Assembly (NCBI RefSeq): GCF_000330505.1
Contig: NW_004440180.1
Location: 15,087 to 79,086 of the forward strand
Length of the DNA stretch: 64,000 nt
Source of the DNA: Entamoeba invadens IP1
Taxonomy: Eukaryota; Evosea; Mastigamoebida; Endamoebidae
Reading direction: 5' to 3'
Part shown: in pieces, positions 53,396 to 63,785 of the stretch
How the letters are laid out: each line of letters opens with the position of its first letter
Position numbering within the stretch: position 1 is the first letter of the stretch
Translations under genes and position numbers: made by a program
Notes under the pieces: generated by a model
Told to the model about the DNA's origin: nothing
The model's database searches: none
What the model saw: only the letters and a program-made list of their open reading frames with translations

Positions 53396-54541
53396 ATGTC
53401 AACACAAACAACCGACTTACCAAAAACGGAGTTCATTCATCCGTCTGATTTTGATGTCACTGAAACAGTTCCTTCGATTGATGTGAAGTCCTCTGAAGTG
53501 TCTTCCTACATGTTGAAATTGAAAGGGATGTGTTACACCCGTGTCAAGTTCAAATGTGTTGTTGTGAAAGATCCGAACACACGGACGATTCTTCTTTCAA
53601 AAGACTTTTTGGACGAAGTTAAAAAGATTCTTCCGGATATTTCAATAGGAGAGGCACAAGTGAAGTTATCAATTAGTAATTTCACTTTACAAGAAGTGAT
53701 GCGGAAGTACATCCCAAAGGAGATCACCCTTCCAACGTCCTTTGAAACAGTTGGCTCTTTAGCGCATTTAAATTTGAAGGACGAACAAATGCAGTACAAG
53801 CACTACATAGGTGAGGCGTTGTTATTAAAGAACTTTCCTCGCATTAAAACGGTGATAACTAAATTGGAAGAAATCACAAACGAGTTCCGGACGTTCCCAC
53901 TCGAAGTGATTGCCGGCGAGAAGTCGACTGAAGTCCAAGTCGTCTGTCACGGCGTGAAATTCAAATTGGACTTTGCCGAGTGTTATTGGAACTCCCGCCT
54001 TGAGACGGAACACACAATCATCGTTGGTGAAATGAAGAAGGGCGAGACCCTCATCGACGCGTTTGCGGGAGTCGGCCCGTTTGCTATTCCCGCCGCACTG
54101 AAAGGAGTTCTGGTCTACGCAAACGACTTAAATCCTGCGAGTGTGAAGTACATGAAAATCAACGCGGAGATGAATAAAGCCACATTGAACTGCGAGTGCA
54201 TGGACGCAAGAGACTATATGAGAAAGGTTGTGCTTGAACTGAAAGTACAGCCGAACTTCATCTTAATGAACTTACCAGCAACTGCCGTGAACTTTTTGGA
54301 CGTCATTCCCGAATTGATGTTGGCGGACTGTGTGATCAAATGCTATGGATTCTCTGCACTGAAGGACGCGACGGATTTACAGGAGAAAGCGTGGGAATTG
54401 ATGAAAGAGAAATACCCGATTAGTGTGAGAGTCGTAAGGGACGTCGCACCAAAGAAAATTATGTACTGCTTGTCTATTCATGTCACTACACTGAAAAGAA
54501 CAAGTAATGGAGAGGAACCAGAGACTAAAAGAGTTTTATGA
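53396..54541 (+). CDS. TRM5: tRNA (guanine37-N1)-methyltransferase Trm5
   Basis: The protein is 381 aa. It transfers a methyl group from S-adenosylmethionine to N1 of G37 beside the tRNA anticodon, preventing frameshifting. The N-terminal region (to about residue 170) is the D1/D2-type recognition part. AECYWNSRLETEH is the conserved Trm5 entry to the catalytic domain. LIDAFAGVGPFAIPAA (about 217-232) is the SAM-binding glycine loop. YANDLNPASVKYMKIN carries the acidic ribose-binding Asp. FILMNLPATAVNFLDVI holds the NLPA catalytic signature. Length is close to yeast and archaeal Trm5. The gene is single-exon, with clearly higher GC than its flanks. The start is supported by the initiator-like sequence just upstream. 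Confidence 0.95.
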   Translation: MSTQTTDLPKTEFIHPSDFDVTETVPSIDVKSSEVSSYMLKLKGMCYTRVKFKCVVVKDPNTRTILLSKDFLDEVKKILPDISIGEAQVKLSISNFTLQEVMRKYIPKEITLPTSFETVGSLAHLNLKDEQMQYKHYIGEALLLKNFPRIKTVITKLEEITNEFRTFPLEVIAGEKSTEVQVVCHGVKFKLDFAECYWNSRLETEHTIIVGEMKKGETLIDAFAGVGPFAIPAALKGVLVYANDLNPASVKYMKINAEMNKATLNCECMDARDYMRKVVLELKVQPNFILMNLPATAVNFLDVIPELMLADCVIKCYGFSALKDATDLQEKAWELMKEKYPISVRVVRDVAPKKIMYCLSIHVTTLKRTSNGEEPETKRVL

Positions 54542-54796
54542 TTTTTTGTTGAGTGGTATGGGTGTGTGTGGCACTGATTTGTATTTGAGTTGAATACACT
54601 TGATATGTCTTTGAACCATGTCTGGTATGATATACTTTCTTATAAAAGGAAGGGCAAGAAGGAATTTTTCTTTTCATAAAATTAATTTCATTAAATAAAA
54701 AAAATTTCTGTTTTTTTAATTTTAAGTTTTTTTCAGAGTGTTACAAAATTTAATACAATTACGGGTTTTATCCAACTTAAATCAATAGAAACACTA
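54542..54796. other. 3' flank of Trm5 gene
   Basis: No gene is seen before the Tigger element starts. Confidence 0.4.
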
Positions 54797-56899
54797 CAGT
54801 AAAACCTCCCAAGAGCGGGCGGGTATGGTAAATTTTGTTCTCTCAAGAGCGGGCGTTTTATTTTTAACTCAATTTTTTAAAGTTAAAAAAACATTTTTTT
54901 GGAATGTAAAAATAAAAATATAAAAAATGAAATATAATCCAAAAAGAAAAAAATTACCACGTGTTAACATTAAGATGATTTTAAACAAAGATTAATTTGG
55001 CTCACAAATGTCATTTTTTAAAAAAATCATATAATCTTATAACTTATTCATGTCTTTACCAAAACCAAAAACATTTTTATCAATTGATGAAAAAAAGCAA
55101 ATTTTACAGTGGGCTAATGCTTCCCCGAAACCGTCTACGAAAAAACTGAGAGAAATAATAAACCAAAATTTACAAAAATGTCCAAAACGTGAGTCTCTAA
55201 AAATGTTGTTAAAGCACGGTATCAAGGAAAATTTGATTGAGCAATCAATACCAGGTAATGCCAAAGTTTTCAGAAAAGTTAAACACCCAGACTTGGAAGA
55301 GAACATGCTCAAGGTGATAGAAACTGTGAGATCATACAATACTCCAGTTTGCTACGATGTTGTCAAGAGCTTAGCTTCCAAATACTGCTTCGAAAGGGAT
55401 ATGATGATATGATGATTTCAAATGGTTGGATTTCGTCGTTTTGTTCAAGAAATCAACTGAAATCAAAGAAATTATGCGGAGAAAGCAATTCATTTGACCC
55501 AGATAAACACAAAGAAGCAATTGATAATCTTGTTGAAATTATTGCACAGTATGCTCCTAATAATGTGTACAATGCGGATGAAACAGGTCTTTTCTATAAG
55601 CTGTTACCTTCCAAAACATTGTCAAGTGGTTTTGATAACCATGGAGGGAAGGAAGATAAAGAAAGAATTACAATTATGATATGCTGTTCACTAAGTGGAG
55701 AAAAAGAAAATCTTTTGATCGTTGGAAAGTATAGTAATCCAAGGTGGTTCTCTGATGGAAAGTACACTGAAGTTAAACAATTCTACGACTTTCAAACTAA
55801 TGCTTGGATGAACATAGAGCTGTTTCATCGATGGCTACTCAAATGGGAAGAAGCACTCACAAGAGAAAACAGAAACATTCTTCTTATAGTAGATAATGCT
55901 CCAAGCCACAAGCTTATCATAACTACGACTATTGAAGAAGAGAAACACGGCTACACTTACAAAGGACTAAACGAAAAGGGTTTGCATGTGTATGAACTAA
56001 ACCTGACACACATTAGGCTGGAATTTCTACCGAAAAACACTACATCAGTATTCCAGCCATGTGACGCAGGAATAATACACTCATTCAAGGCCGCATATCG
56101 AAGAAAAATTGCGAATTTAAAGGCAGAAGAAATTATAGAAGCTCATTCTCATGGAAAAACGTATTCAGGACTCAAAATGAATGTGGGAGATGCCATATTA
56201 TATGCTGTCGACTGTTGGAACAATGATGTTTCATCAGAAACAATAATTGGATGTTGGAAGCGCGCTTTGTTCAGAGAAGAAGGTGGAAGGATTTTGGGAG
56301 ATGGAACGGGCTATTCCATTGAAGATCTGATCGAAGAAAACGAAGAGCCCGGCGATGTTGAGGAACCTGAAGAACTATGAGATATTTCTTTAAGAATCGA
56401 AGAGTTGAAAAAACTGATAGTGAGTAAAAATGATGAACTTAAAGAAATAAAACAACAGTACAAGGAACTGTGTGACAAAAAAAAATGTTCCCATGGAAAT
56501 AGATTTTAATTAATTTAAAATCTAGTAATTTATGTTAAAACAAACTTTAAAAATACTACCTGAGGTGGCTCATGTCTCAGGTATTTATTTTATTTTTCAG
56601 TTTTGATTTATTTTATATCAATTTCTATCGTTTTTTTGGCAAAAACTTTCATTTACAACCATTTTTTAACTTTTAAAAAATTTTGCATTTTTTGATATTT
56701 TTTAATTATATTTTTTTGTTTTTCTAATTATTCAAATGGTATTTACCAAAAAATAGAAATAACAATCCCGATTATTTAGAACAAAAAACAATAAACTGTC
56801 AGTTCTCTATCGAGCGGTTTTCAATGTTTGATTGGTCGAAAATGCCCGCTCTTGAGAGAACCCGCTCTTCAGAGGTACCGCTCTTTGGAGGTTTTACTG
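54797..56899 (+). mobile_element. pogo/Tigger DNA transposon
   Basis: The 2,103-bp element is flanked by TA on both sides (54795-54796, 56900-56901). The termini are CAGTAAAACCTCCCAAGAGC and, in reverse complement, CAGTAAAACCTCCAAAGAGC, with further subterminal AAGAGCGGG motifs. The single transposase gene has two visible lesions. Its ends match the small MITEs at 18106 and 35426 and a loose end near 60930, so this family could have mobilised them. Confidence 0.92.
55050..56509 (+). pseudogene. pogo/Tigger transposase, two lesions
   Basis: The N-terminal part (55050-55412) has tandem CENP-B-like helix-turn-helix domains (FLSIDEKKQILQWANASPKP, then LEENMLKVIETVRSYNTPV). An 8-bp tandem duplication (GATATGAT at 55398-55405 and 55406-55413) shifts the frame. 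The catalytic domain then reads through NADETGLF (first Asp), LIVDNAPSH (second Asp) and FQPCDAGII (third Asp), the DDD triad of pogo. A TGA at 56378 is followed in frame by a coiled-coil tail (LRIEELKKLIVSKNDELKEI) ending CSHGNRF at 56509. Apart from these two changes the gene is open, so inactivation looks recent. Confidence 0.92.
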
Positions 56900-57925
56900 T
56901 AATTAGAAAGAAATCAAAATTAAAGTGAATGTTGTGATATTGAGTATTGATCGACTTACAGTACTGTATTGAAAACAAAAGTTAGAGACATTTTTATAAC
57001 AGTCATCTGAATTAAATAAATGCATAGTTAATTGATTATTAATTAATTAGCATTGACTTATTTAATAGGAATATATATACAATCTTCAGTGTTTTTTTGT
57101 TTATGTAATAAAATGCAAATAATATACTTCTAAAATTAAGGAAAAGTATTTGATAATCTCAAAATTTCCCGATTTTCAGATAGTATGTTTTTTTTAATGT
57201 AATTTTAAGTGTTAAATAGTGTTTAATAGTTACTATACTGTTACTGTTTTAAATAAAACACAAATTTATTTTTATTTGAACTTGATATGATATACAAAAA
57301 AACTTACCTTATGGCTCTTTTGAAATGTAAACAGTAAACAAACCAATCGGGCAAACATAAATTTATAGGTTTTACTTTTTTTCTTTAATATTTGGAAATG
57401 TTTTAATTAAAACACCAACGGTATTGGCGTTTCCATCAACAAAACATTTTTTCCAAAAAAAATGTTTTATAAAAGAAAAAAAGAATCGTAAGGTTAATAG
57501 TTAAAATTTAACGAATTGTTAAATAATATTTATAAATACTGTATTATACAAATAACCAACATTATAGTACAATTAAATATTTCATAAGAATCCATCATTT
57601 TAACTTAAAAAAATGTTTTATGATATGAAAGAATAACGAGTTAGAAGACGTCCAATACGTCTAAAGCTATGTTGTGTCTAATACAATAGATTGAACAACT
57701 TTAAATATGAAAAAGTTTCAGGTGTAAAGATTATAACATACGTTTTTACAAACACATGAAAAACAAATAATTTCCAAAGGAATAAAATAAAACGAAGAAA
57801 GATGAGTTATTTGTTTGAAGAAAAAACTCTTAGATATTTAATACTAAATTAAACGCAAATTTTTATTAATTGAGTAAGATTTTTCGTATCGTATATTTAA
57901 GACCGCCAACTTGAACTGTAAAATT
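56900..57925. other. AT-rich intergenic region upstream of the flavoprotein gene
   Basis: No gene or repeat is supported. Confidence 0.5.
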
Positions 57926-58501
57926 ATGTCATTAAAAGTCCTTATTATTCTGGGAAGCCCACACCCGAAGGGGAGCAGCTATGCCCTTGCCGAGTCGTTT
58001 TTGAAAGGGCTTCGTGTGAGTCACACAGTTGTCGAACATCTTGTGAACATCTCAACGACACCTCTCAATGGGTGTAAAGGGTGTATGAAATGTCGGACGC
58101 ACCCCGACCAATTTGTATGTTCCCAGAATGACGAGTGTTTTAAACTTCTCAATGAAATGCTTGAGAGTGACATCGTTGTCTTTGCATTTCCCGTGTATTG
58201 GTACGACCTTCCCGGTGAGGTGAAGTTGTTTGTAGATAGAACAGTAGCTCTTGTTGATTGGAATCAGCCCCCTCTCGATGGGTGTTTTCCTGCAAAACCA
58301 ATTATAGCAGAGAAGTATAGTAAAGTGAAGTTCATTGCTTTGGCTTCAAGTGGGTCCCAAGGCGGGGAAATCGCTTGTAAACACATCAAAAGAATTGCTG
58401 ATATGGGAAAAGCAAAGTACTATGAACTAATAGTAACAAAGAAATTATCTCCTGACGAGAAAAGCCAAAAGGCCTTCTTCTTAGGAAAATCAATTGAATG
58501 A
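57926..58501 (+). CDS. iron-sulfur flavoprotein / NADPH-dependent FMN reductase family
   Basis: This 191-aa flavodoxin-like protein starts at the ATG at 57926 (MSLKVLIILGSPHPKGSSYA), which opens directly into the FMN-phosphate loop GSPHPKGSS. A cysteine cluster CKGCMKC followed eight residues later by another Cys is the compact motif that binds a [4Fe-4S] cluster in iron-sulfur flavoproteins. VFAFPVYWYDLPGEVKLFVDR is the conserved FMN-ring segment. It probably moves electrons between ferredoxin and small oxidants. The family is mainly found in anaerobic bacteria and archaea, so ancient lateral transfer is likely but not shown here. It is a single exon, with GC well above its flanks. Confidence 0.85.
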   Translation: MSLKVLIILGSPHPKGSSYALAESFLKGLRVSHTVVEHLVNISTTPLNGCKGCMKCRTHPDQFVCSQNDECFKLLNEMLESDIVVFAFPVYWYDLPGEVKLFVDRTVALVDWNQPPLDGCFPAKPIIAEKYSKVKFIALASSGSQGGEIACKHIKRIADMGKAKYYELIVTKKLSPDEKSQKAFFLGKSIE

Positions 58502-58730
58502 TTTTATGATATGTTTCTTCTTATTTTCATTACCAAAAAATTTTTAATAATTTTTATTGTTATTGTCATAAAAATTAATTTTTCGTTTTTTTATAAACTT
58601 AAAAAAATTTTCAAAAATTTATTAAAAAGTTGTATTTAAAAAAACACATTTCATTTCCAAATTTGTTTCGTCAATTTAAACAAATTTTAATAATAAATTA
58701 ATATTTTAACTTATTAAATCATAAAATTTT

Positions 58731-59596
58731 AATTAATTAAAAAATAGAAAACCAAATCAAACAATAAGACACACACATTTACAGACATTTTACACTCAAA
58801 AGACGCCATAATAAACAGCTTTTTTCAAAAACGACACTCTTTGTTGCAAAACTGAAATCGCTCCACTTTTTGTTGTGATGCCAAAACTCATCACCAAATA
58901 TAACACATTGACACTCTCAACAACACGCTCGATACTACAAATGCCTTCTTTTGCTATCACACGAATGATTTCCATGTCAAACACCAAAAACCCGCTGTTT
59001 CTCTCTTCTTCAACAAACGCACTTGAGCACCACACTTCACCACACATGATTTTGGTGTAACACATTCTCATGTGATCCACAAATAACCCATCATTGATCG
59101 TTTTGTTGTCTCGATGTGTATCAACGATTCTCTTCACCACACACTCCACACTGCTGACATTCATCTCGTCACAAATGTTCTTCTTCCACATCATAACACA
59201 CGTCCCATAAGTTCTGATGTTGTTCAGAATTCTTCCACTTTCTGTTCTAATTTTCTTGTCACTCATTATTGGATGCACTTCTTTCAGTAACTCACACAAT
59301 GAACACATCACTTCTTTGTCTTCATCACTAACATGTTGTAACACACTTCCAAATTCATTGCTTTGTTCTTCTGTGATTGAATCGTCTGTCACATCATCTT
59401 TGTCATTCCCATAAAATACAGCACATGGAATCGGATGCGCCTCTGCACAATCTTTTGCAACTTCCTCTTCATACTTCAAAAGTGTCCCTTTCACTTCATC
59501 AACATCCCACAACCCTTCATACTTCGCTTGAAGCGCTCTCTCCGTCTTCTTCCCTTTGTTGTTCCGCGTCCGCCGAGTTCGTTTAAGTGTTGGCTT
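58731..59596 (-). repeat. 866-bp inverted duplication, copy 2
   Basis: It is the reverse complement of 36121-36986 and about 21.7 kb away. It covers the shared C-terminal coding region and about 65 bases of 3' flank. Confidence 0.88.
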
Positions 59597-59755
59597 GGTC
59601 GCCGTCTTTAAAAAACTAGAAGAAACGAGTGAAGAGTTTGGTGATGTCGAATTGCTTGACATGATGATTGTTGACTCGGTTTGAACTTGATAAGTGTTTT
59701 TTGACACATAACCAGAAATACAGGTCTCCATTAGGTTTGTTATTAAATTTTTCAA
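58796..59755 (-). CDS. unknown protein, copy 2 of the duplicated domain with a different N-terminus
   Basis: The open frame is 319 codons. The last 260 residues are identical in sequence, as far as I can see, to the protein at 35968-36921, including the basic TLKRTRRTRNNKGKKTER segment. The N-terminal part is unrelated. From the first ATG it reads MKNLITNLMETCISGYVSKN; a second ATG (residue 32, at 59662, MSSNSTSPNSSLVSSS) would give a Ser-rich leader like that of copy 1 and may be the true start. No introns or stops are seen. Function unknown. Confidence 0.75.
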   Translation of the reverse strand: MKNLITNLMETCISGYVSKNTYQVQTESTIIMSSNSTSPNSSLVSSSFLKTATKPTLKRTRRTRNNKGKKTERALQAKYEGLWDVDEVKGTLLKYEEEVAKDCAEAHPIPCAVFYGNDKDDVTDDSITEEQSNEFGSVLQHVSDEDKEVMCSLCELLKEVHPIMSDKKIRTESGRILNNIRTYGTCVMMWKKNICDEMNVSSVECVVKRIVDTHRDNKTINDGLFVDHMRMCYTKIMCGEVWCSSAFVEEERNSGFLVFDMEIIRVIAKEGICSIERVVESVNVLYLVMSFGITTKSGAISVLQQRVSFLKKAVYYGVF

Positions 59756-61997
59756 GTTCAGTTCTTTCTCTTGACTTTAGTGTGGTTTTTATTATTTTTA
59801 GAATATTTTAGTTCCTTTCTGAGTTACATATTTTAACCCAAATTATATTTAATAAGTTAAAGTTCAAATCAAACAAATAATATACAGTATTGGACAAATT
59901 AAGATTATTTAAAGAATTGGTATATTATGAAGGTGTAAAGGTATATGAAGTTTATTTGTTCTTTATGTTATTTATTTGTTTTGTTTGATTCCTCACACAT
60001 TTTTTTGGTTTTAAATTTAAACATTGTGGTTTTGTCAAATTATAATAGATATTATTATTTTAAACATCTTCATTTGTTTAATTGTTGAATTAAATTAATG
60101 TTTGGAAATAAATTAACAATTCAAAAGTTAAAATGAAAAATAATTATTTAAATGTAATACAAGAATTACTACAATCAAGATTATTATTATACACATTTAC
60201 AACTTAATTTTTTAAATAAAAAATATTTTAATCAAAGACTAAAGCTTTATACTGTTGAAATATGACACAAATAAAATGATTAAAAAAGAACAAATAGGTA
60301 TAATTTTATTATTGGAATTTTAGTCAAAAAAATAAACCCAAATTAATTCAATTTAATAAAAGGTGTTTAATATATAAAATTGTTTCTGTTGTGTTTTTTA
60401 ACCAAATATTGTTTTAAAGGTAAAGTCTGTCTAAAAACGTTGTCCATTTGACAAAATTTTACACAAAATATGTTGAAAAATTTAGGAATTAGGTAAAAAC
60501 GATCAAATCCCGGTAAAAATTATGAAACAATGTTTTGGGATTGTTTCGAATTGTTTCCCGAAATATTCCAGTTTTGATGGTCAAAAAATGCCTGGACAAC
60601 GGTGGAGAGCGGACAACGTTTTCAGACTGACTATAATAAAAAATCAAAACATACAAGAATTCAATACTTAAAAAACTGAACATTGTATTAAAATTAAAAA
60701 TAGGACAATTAGTGTTTATAATTTTTGTTATGAATTGAATATGTTGAAGTTATTATATTGTTCAAAAAAAACAATGAAACATTTTGAGGGTTAATTTTTT
60801 GAGGAATAATTAATTTGATTCAATAAATTATTGAAACAACTAAATGTATAATTGATATTTTTGGTTTGGGTCTAAAGAATGCCCATTTTGGGAGTAATTT
60901 ATAAACATTCAATTTTTAAAAGGTTTTACTGTATCTATTTTGCGATATATCAATTTGCTTTTTACAAATAATTTTTAATAATTTATTATATTATTACATT
61001 AGTAAAAACATTATCATATATTTAATTGTATCAAATTTTATAATATATTTATAATACATTATATTTTATGACTGCACTTTTATTCAGTTGCCATTTATTA
61101 AAAAACAATTTGAGTATTTTTTTGTTTTTTTTTTAATTGCACCTTTATTCAAATTGATAAACCTCATTGTTTATTTTTCGTACTATTTTTTAATTTCGGT
61201 CAAATGACAGAACTGAACAAAAGTACACATCTGAACCTTTGTGCAAGGTGTTTTATCAAACCGATTTTTTTTTGTCTTAAAAACGCCATAGCTACAATTT
61301 TAATGAAGTAAATATATCATTATGTTTAAGAATAAAGACAATTTTGAGAGATATTTGACATCGTCTATTTTTATTTCTGTTTTTAGTTGTCTGAGCAAAC
61401 CAAAAGCCGTTTTTGCAGAACATAAAAAATAAAAGCCTAATTTCCCCACTATATTTTAATAATGTATCGTAAGATTTCGAAAAAGTCTTTTTTGGCGATT
61501 TTGCTAACCTTTATTTGTTATTTTTTCATAATTCCCGAATCGGAGCTTCATATGGTGCTGACATTCAATTGCAATATGCTATAACTTACTGTTTTTTCGC
61601 TTATCTTTTGAACTTCTTTATTCAAATCCACATCATGTATTAATATATACAGTTTTATATACCAATAATACTTATACATCATTTTGTTTTGTGTAAATCA
61701 TTACAAGTCTAATTATACCGATTATTTTACGATTATTATTAGGGAGATTACCCGAATTGTCTGCCCATTTGGGTTTGATATAAATTTTATAGAAAAGAAC
61801 CCCTTTTCGTTCAAAACTTTTACAGTTGTCGTGATGGATTCACTTTCGGATTGCTATAATTCCTCCATTACCCAAAACCAAAAAAGTTTTTCTGAACAAT
61901 ATTTAAATGCATCTTATAAAGTGTACGTGTGCTCACAGAATTGAAAAAGTGAAATTAAACAATAGATATCGGTACACGTCGCACCTATCACAACACA
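59756..61997. other. AT-rich intergenic region with small TA-flanked repeats
   Basis: The MITE at 60423-60633 is listed separately. Near 60882-60930 a fragment ends AAAAGGTTTTACTG followed by TA, like the pogo/Tigger right end. ORFs at 60489-60683 and 61684-61944 lack any support. Confidence 0.45.
60423..60633. mobile_element. 211-bp TA-flanked MITE
   Basis: The left end AAGTCTGTCTAAAAACGTTG and the right end in reverse complement TAGTCAGTCTGAAAACGTTG continue into TCC on both sides. TA lies outside each end. The AAGTCTGT start is shared with the MITE at 33385. Confidence 0.65.
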
Positions 61998-62570
61998 ATG
62001 TCACCAAATCCATCCGCATTGAATCAGGAACATAGAGCAATGTTTATTCAAATGAAAAAAGACGACATAAAATTTGTTAACACTTAATATAGACTAATTC
62101 AAGTTCAAAATGGTGAAATACCGCCAAGACTGTCAAATACCCACTCTATATTTCGGCACATTTATTAGGAATATAACATTGAGAAAAACCATCTGGCGAA
62201 AAAAAAGTGAGAACGGAATTGAAAGTCGGCGTTATTTTGCGTTTTACTTTTTGAAAATTGTCTTCATCAAATCCTATTTAAAAGAATACGAAAACCACAT
62301 TTTTATTCTTTCATTTTCCCAAATACCCAACTTTGTAGTATAAACACGACTCATAACAATATAATTAACCCCCATTTTATACAATTGTGCAACACTGGCG
62401 ATCCTTCACCATATCATAATGAATTCCCCAGATGTCAAGCCATCAAGAACTTCGTTGGAGACTTTGGATTTAACTTTATCAAGACATGAACCATAACAAA
62501 ACGAACAAGAAGCTATCAAACAATTGGATCAATAAGCTCTCCGGAGAATTATTGTACTCGGAATAGCACA
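61998..62570 (+). pseudogene. possible decayed coding fragment
   Basis: One frame from the ATG at 61998 reads MSPNPSALNQEHRAMFIQMK..., then a TAA at 62085, then YRLIQVQNGEIPPRLSNTHS... to a TAG near 62169. Later pieces in the same frame (CQAIKNFVGDFGFNF) keep protein-like composition between stops. The region is less AT-rich than typical spacers. The family is not recognised, and this could be noncoding DNA upstream of the next gene. Confidence 0.3.
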
Positions 62571-62572
62571 TC

Positions 62573-62582
62573 TATATAAAAG
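62573..62582 (+). promoter_or_regulatory. TATA-like element of the 182-aa gene
   Basis: TATATAAAAG lies 25 bases before the ATG at 62608, the short distance expected in Entamoeba, where 5' leaders are often 10-20 nt. Confidence 0.5.
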
Positions 62583-62607
62583 CTCTGCAAACAACAGTTG
62601 GCATTCA

Positions 62608-63156
62608 ATGGAAACAGTTGCTGAACGAAAGGCAAGGTTTATAGAAGTCCGCAACAATCAAGTTTACGAGTCGATGGTCCTCATTGCACTCATCAACAAG
62701 AAGTACAACATCAGCCTTTCCCTCCCAAACAAGAGGGCTGTTGTCTTTGAGCAATTTTTCAGAATTGACACGGTGTGGAATAATTGCGAGTGCGTTTCAG
62801 TCAAAAACTTTGTTCGTGAGAGATGTGAAGAGCGAGAGAAGTACGAAGTTGATTGTGGTGTCAAGCAGAAAACGGCTTCTCGAAGAAAGAACAGCAATAT
62901 CTTTGTTGAGACCATCCATCTTCTTGTCGACTTGGTGAGAGAAATTGGGTTCTTTGTTGAGACGAGGGAATGTGGAGGCAAGAAGTGTGGCTTTAAAGAA
63001 GAGTACATCACAGCGATATACTGGGCTGGAAGACAGATTTTTGATAAAAAACAGATGTGGGTCTCTGGAAAGGGTGTTTTAGACATCGTCAAAAAAAGTC
63101 TTGCAGATCAGAAAAAAATTGTTCTGCCACTTGGCACTTTTGGGTTCACAGAGTGA
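62608..63156 (+). CDS. unknown 182-aa protein
   Basis: The protein is single-exon, basic and helical, and less AT-rich than its flanks. It starts METVAERKARFIEVRNNQVYE. It has several charged Cys-containing segments (NNCECVSVKNFVRERCEE; RECGGKKCGFKEE) but no regular zinc-binding spacing that I recognise. The end is ADQKKIVLPLGTFGFTE. A good TATA-like sequence lies just upstream. Composition (KR-rich segments) is compatible with a nuclear protein, but no function can be assigned. The opposite-strand ORF 62664-63092 is a shadow. Confidence 0.7.
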   Translation: METVAERKARFIEVRNNQVYESMVLIALINKKYNISLSLPNKRAVVFEQFFRIDTVWNNCECVSVKNFVRERCEEREKYEVDCGVKQKTASRRKNSNIFVETIHLLVDLVREIGFFVETRECGGKKCGFKEEYITAIYWAGRQIFDKKQMWVSGKGVLDIVKKSLADQKKIVLPLGTFGFTE

Positions 63157-63785
63157 TGTTGTACATTCATTTTTTATTGATTGTCTTATGTAGTATGTGT
63201 TGTTGGTTTACAAAGATGTCGTATAAGTTGTATTTAATACGAGTTATAGTAATAAGTATCTATATGTGTAATTATTTGTGTTGTGGTTATAATATAATAT
63301 AAAGTGCTATACTTATGGTTGGTGAGTTTTCGAAGGCACTTCGACAAAAAGCCACCAAATAGCGGGCAACACAACACTAAATAATCCCGAGTATTTGCAC
63401 CAAAAAATACAACAAAAACAACACAAAAACAGTCAAGAACAAAAGAGAATCCCTAATAATACAAACCCTGCTTATCATTTCGGTTATTTCCTAAAAGATT
63501 ACACCACTTCAATGCACATCCACATCGTTCAACAAACAGACAGACGGACAAAGTATTCGAGAAGAAAGCGAAGCACCAAAAGTTTTGAAGTTCAGTTGAA
63601 ATGACCGGAAATAGGAATTCTCGAAGCCTAAAAATGCAATTGTTCAGATTCACATCGTGTTCAATGCGATGTCCATGAAAGTTCAATGGAGATTGAAACA
63701 CAATGTCGCCTTTCGTCACCCTCTTTTTAACTATTTGTTGTTGTCGAGGTATATAAGAAGGTGTGAACTGACTGTCTTCACAACA
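63157..63785. other. intergenic region and promoter of the malic-enzyme-like gene
   Basis: The sequence 63380-63620 is less AT-rich and holds a 69-codon ORF (63395-63604) and a minus-strand ORF that I cannot support. The TATA and GAAC elements near 63750-63769 are listed separately. Confidence 0.4.
63750..63769 (+). promoter_or_regulatory. Entamoeba-type core promoter (TATA plus GAAC element)
   Basis: TATATAAG (63750) is followed by GTGTGAACT (63761-63769), 16 bases before the ATG at 63786. A TATA-like box near a GAAC-containing element is the known layout of Entamoeba core promoters. Confidence 0.55.

Noticed and set aside
62664..63092. 142-codon minus-strand ORF
   Set aside because: Opposite-strand shadow of the 182-aa gene, which has a promoter and better composition.
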